A DNA stretch of 11,161 nucleotides, taken from assembly GCA_002726845.1 (NCBI GenBank), contig PBSP01000063.1, positions 1-11,161 of the forward strand. Direction: 5' to 3'. The notes under the pieces were generated by a model. That model made no database searches and was not told where the DNA came from. It saw only the letters and a program-made list of their open reading frames with translations. Below are positions 6,533-11,161 of this stretch, piece by piece. This stretch comes from Methanobacteriota archaeon. Lineage in GTDB: Archaea > Thermoplasmatota > Poseidoniia > Poseidoniales > Poseidoniaceae. Each line of letters begins with the position of its first letter. The first letter of the stretch is position 1. A program made the translations under genes and the position numbers.

Positions 6533-6844
6533 ATGAAAACAAGAGGCACCATGGGTGAACGGATTCTTCGTGAAATATCTGACGAAGAAGAAATTTGGCT
6601 TACCATCCGTTCTGTACTTACCGTAACGCGAGTTGCGGTCCTGTTTACCACCATCATTGTTTCAGAGTTTTTCGAAGATTATTACATCCTCGATCTTACC
6701 GTGGCCATATGGTCGTTAATCGTTGGAATTCCGCTGTTTTTCTTTATTTCCGTCCTTATTCTGTGGGGGAACAAAGCGTTCATTCCCACATCACCACAAC
6801 AGGAAATGACCACCATTCTTCGCCCAATAATGGAACGAACCTGA
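6533..6844 (+). CDS. small two-helix membrane protein, unknown function
   Basis: A frame ending at TGA 6842-6844 encodes a protein with two strong hydrophobic helices (about residues 25-45 and 54-78 counted from ATG 6533). They are joined by a short acidic turn (FFEDYYILD) and preceded by an acidic cytosolic-looking segment (EISDEEE). A polar tail of about 25 residues follows. The start is ambiguous: ATG 6479 overlaps the glycosyltransferase by 23 bases, ATG 6533 gives 103 residues, and ATG 6551 has GAGG a few bases upstream. The gene follows the glycosyltransferase on the same strand with overlap or a gap of at most about 50 bases, so cotranscription is likely. It could be a small accessory of that enzyme, but nothing in the sequence proves this. 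The two clean helices in a non-shadow frame support it being real. I recognise no family. Confidence 0.75.
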   Translation: MKTRGTMGERILREISDEEEIWLTIRSVLTVTRVAVLFTTIIVSEFFEDYYILDLTVAIWSLIVGIPLFFFISVLILWGNKAFIPTSPQQEMTTILRPIMERT

Positions 6845-8689
6845 TTACATTCCAGCCATATCTCCGGTCTGTATGGTCCATTGGCTTGCGTAAACACCCT
6901 GCCGTTCAACTAGACCGTCGTGCTTGCCTCGCTCTACAACCGTTCCATCAACCATGGCAAGGATTTCATTTGCATTTCGGATGGTACTCAAACGGTGAGC
7001 AACTGCGATGGTTGCCCTTCCTGAACCAGTGCTGAGGAGATTTTCCTGAATACGACGCTCTGTTTCAGCATCGAGAGCACTCGACGCTTCATCCAGAATC
7101 AGCAGTGACGGTTTCTTTAGCAATGCACGGGCAAGAGAAACACGGGCACGCTGGCCACCGCTCAACATCGCACCTCGATCGCCAACCATCGTCTCAATTC
7201 CATCTTCCAACTCGTCGATAAACTCCGCTGCTCCTGCAAGTTCCAAGGCACGTTTGAGCTCGTTCTCATCAGCAACCTGGTTGTACTGAACGTTGTCTCG
7301 AATCGACCCGTAGAACAGGAATGGGTCCTGACTGACAAACCCGATGGCATCTCGAACACTTGCAAGTGTAAATGTATTGATGTTGTTATCGTTGATGAGT
7401 ACCTCTCCTGAATCAGGCACATAGTAACGCATCAACAACTTGAGAATCGTTGTCTTTCCAGCACCTGTGTGACCCATGACACCAAGAAATTGACCGCCAG
7501 CAACCTTGAAAGAAATACCGTTGAGAACCTTCGTTGTCGTATTTGGATAGGTAAAGTGTACATCTCTGAACTCAACCGATTCGATCGGACCAAGAAGTTC
7601 GATAGCATCCTCACTATCGACAATGGTGGGCTCCAAATCAATGGCTGCAAACACGCGACGTGCTGCTGCCTCTCCGCGTTGCAATTGATTCACAAGGATT
7701 CCAAAAATAAACATCGGCATGGTCATTCGAGTGCTAATGAGCAGGAAAGTGACGAGTTGTCCGGTGGTAATCTCGCCTTCTTTTGCCAACCATCCGCCCG
7801 CTGTTACAAGGAGTCCAAAGGCTATACCAGCAACAACGTAGATCATCGGGATGAAGCGATTTCGATCTTGGCTTGCTCCCATGGCTTGATCTCGATAAGC
7901 TCCTGACTCACGATTTACCCGGTTCGCTTCCCATTCCTCTGCGTTGTACGCTTGTACTACCGAAATCCCTGAAATTAGGTTTTCAAGAACTGCAGTGATG
8001 TCTCCTGTTGACTCGCGCTGCTGTCTGTATTTTCGTTGTACACTGGTGGAAAACCAATACACAATCGGCACGATAAAAATAATTGGTCCGAACAAAACGA
8101 TGGCAAGTTTCCAAGACATCAAAACGAGAATCAAAAAGGCCGTCATGAACGTCACGATAATTCGAATGATCGAGGTTGAAGAATCAGAAACCACGTCCTC
8201 CAATTGATTGACGTCGCTTGACAAAACAGCCATAATTTGTCCCGTTTGTCTCATGTCGTAATACGTAGCCTCCATGGCAATCAGCGACTTGGTCGCGTCC
8301 ATTCTAAGGTCGTGCTGAATTTTGTACCCCAGCGTCTGCCAAGAGTATTCCGATATTCCCTGAAAAATTGCTAGGAAAAAAAATCCCAAGAAGATGAGAA
8401 TACCGTAACCAATAGCGGGGTCACCACCAAAAGATGTAACAAAATTCTGTACGATTTGCGGACCTGACAATCCACTGGTAAAGTAATCGACTGCAAGTCC
8501 GATGGCAACAAACGGCATCAAATCGAAAAAGCGAGCCATTGCATTTCCAAAAATTCCTGAAAGAACGCGTCCAGGGTATCGCTTTGCGTATGGAACAACA
8601 CGCCAGATTTGCCGACCGATAATCTGTGTCTTGTCGTTGATATCAGATGGTTCCATCGCATCGCTGCTTCTGGTACCAATCCCGCTCAT
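6845..8689 (-). CDS. ABC exporter half-transporter (fused membrane and ATPase domains)
   Basis: This 614-residue protein has a type I exporter membrane domain (about 30-345, six predicted helices) fused to an ATP-binding domain (about 370-610). Visible motifs are Walker A GHTGAGKTT (406-414), Q-loop Gln454 in VSQDPFLF, signature LSGGQ (509-513), Walker B LLILDEASSALD (529-540) with catalytic Glu534, and switch His565 in VAHRLST. All catalytic residues are intact, so a homodimer could form two working ATP sites. Relatives include MsbA-like lipid flippases and multidrug exporters; the substrate cannot be assigned. The frame is open further upstream, to an ATG at 8797, but ATG 8689 is chosen because AGGAAGG lies just before it and a longer start would run over the divergent protease gene. 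The stop abuts that of the two-helix protein. A secreted protease diverges from it, but no functional link is shown. Confidence 0.95.
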   Translation of the reverse strand: MSGIGTRSSDAMEPSDINDKTQIIGRQIWRVVPYAKRYPGRVLSGIFGNAMARFFDLMPFVAIGLAVDYFTSGLSGPQIVQNFVTSFGGDPAIGYGILIFLGFFFLAIFQGISEYSWQTLGYKIQHDLRMDATKSLIAMEATYYDMRQTGQIMAVLSSDVNQLEDVVSDSSTSIIRIIVTFMTAFLILVLMSWKLAIVLFGPIIFIVPIVYWFSTSVQRKYRQQRESTGDITAVLENLISGISVVQAYNAEEWEANRVNRESGAYRDQAMGASQDRNRFIPMIYVVAGIAFGLLVTAGGWLAKEGEITTGQLVTFLLISTRMTMPMFIFGILVNQLQRGEAAARRVFAAIDLEPTIVDSEDAIELLGPIESVEFRDVHFTYPNTTTKVLNGISFKVAGGQFLGVMGHTGAGKTTILKLLMRYYVPDSGEVLINDNNINTFTLASVRDAIGFVSQDPFLFYGSIRDNVQYNQVADENELKRALELAGAAEFIDELEDGIETMVGDRGAMLSGGQRARVSLARALLKKPSLLILDEASSALDAETERRIQENLLSTGSGRATIAVAHRLSTIRNANEILAMVDGTVVERGKHDGLVERQGVYASQWTIQTGDMAGM

Positions 8690-8785
8690 GCGCCTTCCTG
8701 AGGCAAACGGGTTTTGAACCCTCGTTATCGATTTGATGCAGGCCAATGCAAATGATTGATGAGTAACCTGTGATAAGACACAGAC
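8690..8785. promoter_or_regulatory. divergent promoter region, ABC exporter / protease
   Basis: This 96-base gap must hold both divergent promoters. For the protease, GTGAT (8770-8774) lies 11 bases before its ATG and resembles an archaeal ribosome binding site. The AT-rich AAATGATTGATGAG stretch (8750-8763) is the best candidate for a plus-strand TATA element, but the match is weak. A short inverted repeat GGGTT-TTG-AACCC (8711-8723) lies near the ABC side; its role is unknown. Confidence 0.4.
8693..8699 (-). promoter_or_regulatory. ribosome binding site of the ABC exporter gene
   Basis: AGGAAGG on the minus strand lies three bases before ATG 8689 (six bases from its AGGA core). It favours this start over ATG 8797 and ATG 8656, neither of which has such a site. 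Confidence 0.65.
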
Positions 8786-11161
8786 ATGCCGACTCATCGC
8801 GCACGAGTTTCTGCCTTCCTTGTTTGTCTGATGCTGACGCAGTTAGCGACTCCGTTTGCTTCGAGCAGTTCATTACCGTCTATTCAAATAAACACGAACG
8901 CTGATCTTGAAATGCTCTCTCAAATCGGTGTTGTGCCAACAAAAGAACACGCGAACGGTTGGTACAACCCTGCAGAAGGCGTCGATACCCTCGGACTGTT
9001 GTATCGTGACGCTACCGTGACCTCTGTTGAGGATTGGCCCGAACGCACTGGAGAGAGGATCCTTTCCGGTTTTTACATCCTCACCCACACGTACCCAGTA
9101 CCGACCGAGTGGGAAGGTGAGCTTAAGGAAGACGGAATCAACTGCTACTCGTTTATTTCTCCAAACGGTTTCAGTTGTGAACTGAACAAACATTCGACAA
9201 AACAATTGGATGATCTCGGCGTAGAGGGAATCGTTCAACTCGATCCTACCGACAAAGTCAGCCTTGGTTTGAGCATGGTGCTCACAGGAGAATACATAGG
9301 GCCAGCAAGCATACTCTACCAGCAAGAAAACGTGCCCGTAAACCTACTGTTGAGTGGCAAATCATTACCAGAGGGGATTTACACGACCGAGGGTATTGAA
9401 GTGGAATATCATGAGGGGCGCTTCGCCACAATATACATTCATCCAACACCAACCGTAATTTCGTGGCTAACCGAACAGGAAGAGATTGAATGGCTGGAAG
9501 AAGAACAGTGGTTCTCGCACCAAAACAGCGTTGCTGACGGTATCATCAAAGCAACCGACCTTTGGAGTCAATCAACAATGAGTGGCATCGACGCCTCATG
9601 GAATCACGTTGATGGAACGGGAATAACCGTTGCAGTTGTCGACAGTGGTCTCGACAGCGGCACCAACGATTCAACGATGCACCCAGATTTTAGAGATCAC
9701 ATCCTAGACATCGTGTCATTCCCAATGACGAGTTCAAGAGCAAGTTGGTGTGGATCTCCGGCAGATGACGGTGCTTCAGATATCGATGGACACGGTACTC
9801 ACGTTGCGGGTTCGGTCCTTGGAGACGGTACCGATTCTTCTGGAAATATCAAAGGCATTGCTCCAGAGGCAAGGCTCTACTTTCAATCTGTGGGCGTCTG
9901 GTGTGCGAACGGCGACGATCCATCCACCTCTGGTGACGAACGATACTCGCTCTGGGGAATTCCTTCAAACATCACGAAATTGTTTGACCTTGCAGCGGAA
10001 AATGGATCGCGTGTGCACACAAATTCATGGGGTTCCACAAGTCTCGGATTCGGCGTTTACTCGGCCCGTTCGGTTCAAGCCGACATCGGTGCTCGCAACT
10101 ATCCAAACATGACGATTCTCTTTTCAGCAGGTAACAGTGGAGAAGACACAACTCCAAAGAATGGAGAAATTGACTTTGATTCGTTGGGAAATCCAGCCAC
10201 AGCAAAAAATGTGTTTACTGTTGGAGCAAGTGAAAACGATCGAACAACGTTTACCGGCGTGTGGGGATCGTCGTACGGCTCTCCAATCAGCTCGGATAAG
10301 CTGGCTGATAACACAAGTGGGATGGCAGCGTTTTCAAGCCGAGGTCCTGTTGACGACGGGAGAATAAAACCTGACATTTCTGCGCCTGGAACGTTTATTC
10401 TATCGACCAAATCCCGATCGACAACCGATACAGGTTGGGCGGTATACAACTCGTCGTACACGTACATGGGTGGAACGAGCATGGCCACGCCCTTGACAGC
10501 TGGAGCCACTGCTTTGCTCCTCGAGCACCTGATTGACAATCGAGGTCATCAAGATCCAAGTTCTGCCTTGGTCAAAGCGATTTTCGCAGCGAGCGCAACG
10601 GACATGATGGGCCAATACAGTTCTTCAACAAACGGTGCAGGTGAAACCGCACCCAACAATCATGAAGGGTGGGGGAGAGTTGATTTACGCAACGCATTGA
10701 ATGCGACTTTCATCGAGAACGAAAGCGTATCAACGTCAGGAAACAGAGGATGGAGTTTCAATGTACCAGTCTCGGCCCCCGATCTCAACATCGTCTTGTC
10801 TTGGATTGATCCTGAAAGCACAACGGTTGCTGCAACAAATCTGGTGAACGATCTCGACCTTGCAATCAAGGACCCTTCCGGAACCTGGACCGAATTGTCC
10901 AACAACGTCGACAACCTGCGTGGGCTCAAATTCGCAAGCCCTGCCCAAGGTACTTGGGAGGTGCACGTCAACGGAACGAATGTACCCCGCGGACCGCAAT
11001 TTTTTGCATTGGCGTTGAACCAAGAAACGACGCTTGTGAATCTTACTGAAGACAGCGACTTTGACGGCGTTGAAGACGATGAGGACGATTGCGAAAGTGT
11101 GTACGGAACGTCATCTATCGACCGCAAAGGTTGTCCTGACAGCGACGGAGACGGATATTCA
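8786..11161 (+). CDS. Secreted subtilisin-like (S8) serine protease precursor, 3' partial
   Basis: The frame opens at ATG 8786 and has no stop for 792 codons, running off the window. Residues 1-26 look like a Sec signal peptide: basic MPTHRAR, a hydrophobic core, and a likely cut after TPFA. Residues from about 27 to 265 are a long N-terminal region without a recognisable inhibitor fold. The S8 domain (about 270-640) has all catalytic residues: Asp286 (VAVVDSGLD), His336 (DGHGTHVAG), oxyanion Asn450 (SAGNSG) and Ser565 (GGTSMATP). Residues about 660-752 form a beta-sandwich typical of subtilase C-termini (VNDLDLAIKDPSG, RGPQFFALAL). Asp-rich calcium-binding repeats like thrombospondin type 3 begin at 756: DSDFDGVEDDEDDC, then GCPDSDGDGYS at the edge. 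Such tails usually continue to a surface anchor or sorting region, not visible here. Likely role: extracellular or cell-surface protein degradation for nutrition. It diverges from the ABC exporter gene. Confidence 0.95.
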   Translation, partial: MPTHRARVSAFLVCLMLTQLATPFASSSSLPSIQINTNADLEMLSQIGVVPTKEHANGWYNPAEGVDTLGLLYRDATVTSVEDWPERTGERILSGFYILTHTYPVPTEWEGELKEDGINCYSFISPNGFSCELNKHSTKQLDDLGVEGIVQLDPTDKVSLGLSMVLTGEYIGPASILYQQENVPVNLLLSGKSLPEGIYTTEGIEVEYHEGRFATIYIHPTPTVISWLTEQEEIEWLEEEQWFSHQNSVADGIIKATDLWSQSTMSGIDASWNHVDGTGITVAVVDSGLDSGTNDSTMHPDFRDHILDIVSFPMTSSRASWCGSPADDGASDIDGHGTHVAGSVLGDGTDSSGNIKGIAPEARLYFQSVGVWCANGDDPSTSGDERYSLWGIPSNITKLFDLAAENGSRVHTNSWGSTSLGFGVYSARSVQADIGARNYPNMTILFSAGNSGEDTTPKNGEIDFDSLGNPATAKNVFTVGASENDRTTFTGVWGSSYGSPISSDKLADNTSGMAAFSSRGPVDDGRIKPDISAPGTFILSTKSRSTTDTGWAVYNSSYTYMGGTSMATPLTAGATALLLEHLIDNRGHQDPSSALVKAIFAASATDMMGQYSSSTNGAGETAPNNHEGWGRVDLRNALNATFIENESVSTSGNRGWSFNVPVSAPDLNIVLSWIDPESTTVAATNLVNDLDLAIKDPSGTWTELSNNVDNLRGLKFASPAQGTWEVHVNGTNVPRGPQFFALALNQETTLVNLTEDSDFDGVEDDEDDCESVYGTSSIDRKGCPDSDGDGYS

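Noticed and set aside
8707..8724. T-arm-like sequence GGGTTCAAAACCC on the minus strand, suggesting a tRNA
   Set aside because: The T-stem has only three good pairs before a mismatch, and no matching acceptor strand or anticodon arm is found at the right distance. It also lies in a 96-base promoter gap with a ribosome binding site beside it.
8690..8797. N-terminal extension of the ABC exporter to ATG 8797
   Set aside because: The extra 36 residues are Cys/Ser/His-rich, would overlap the divergent protease start, and lack a ribosome binding site, whereas ATG 8689 has AGGAAGG just upstream.
8873..9325. 150-residue minus-strand open frame within the protease gene
   Set aside because: It is antisense to the N-terminal region of the protease precursor, whose frame is open for 792 codons with a signal peptide. 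No motif is seen in the antisense product.
10660..11127. 155-residue minus-strand open frame at the right edge
   Set aside because: The Ser/Thr/Val-rich product is antisense to the protease's beta-sandwich and Asp-rich repeats; the complement of Asp- and Asn-rich codons produces such frames.
1..11161. Mobile element, CRISPR array, toxin-antitoxin or defence cluster
   Set aside because: I saw no transposase or integrase, no regularly spaced direct repeats, no target-site duplications and no nuclease or defence motifs. The genes are core or surface functions with similar composition throughout.

Overview
This window looks like a piece of a planktonic marine Euryarchaeota genome, most likely Marine Group II (Poseidoniales) or a close Thermoplasmatota relative. 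The core information genes are archaeal: Nop5 and fibrillarin (box C/D RNP), transcription factor S and PCNA. They sit beside features frequent in marine archaea: a bacterial-type formamidopyrimidine-DNA glycosylase and a large secreted subtilase ending in Asp-rich calcium-binding repeats. The lineage is inferred from gene content and could not be checked by search. Almost all of the window is coding; I see no rRNA, tRNA, mobile element or CRISPR array.

Layout. Bases 2-463 (+) are the 3' end of an unrecognised gene. A probable 54-residue protein (543-707, +) and a LysE/RhtB-type exporter (743-1360, +) follow. The exporter runs tail-to-tail into a minus-strand operon transcribed as nop5 (3994-2981), flpA (2971-2267), fpg (2262-1357). 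Its gaps are 9 and 4 bases, and at both junctions the ribosome binding site overlaps the upstream stop codon. A divergent promoter region (3995-4121) separates nop5 from tfs (4122-4472, +). tfs abuts the 3' end of PCNA (5213-4473, -). PCNA diverges from a membrane-anchored family 2 glycosyltransferase (5254-6501, +), followed by a small two-helix membrane protein (about 6533-6844, +). That gene abuts the end of an ABC exporter half-transporter (8689-6845, -). Divergent from the ABC gene, an S8 protease precursor (8786 to the window edge, +) stays open for 792 codons and continues past the end.

How the genes fit together. The central block (nop5, flpA, tfs, pcn) covers rRNA/tRNA 2'-O-methylation, transcript-cleavage rescue of RNA polymerase and the replication clamp. 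Fpg, an oxidised-purine repair enzyme, is tied translationally to the RNA methylation genes. The right half is cell-surface biology: glycan synthesis, ABC export and a secreted protease. All three convergent gene pairs have stop codons that touch or overlap, so no room is left for separate terminators.

I found no clear new defence or mobile system. The points most worth a second look are the fpg-fibrillarin coupling, the variant Fpg zinc finger, the protease with its long N-terminal region, and the uncertain start of the glycosyltransferase.
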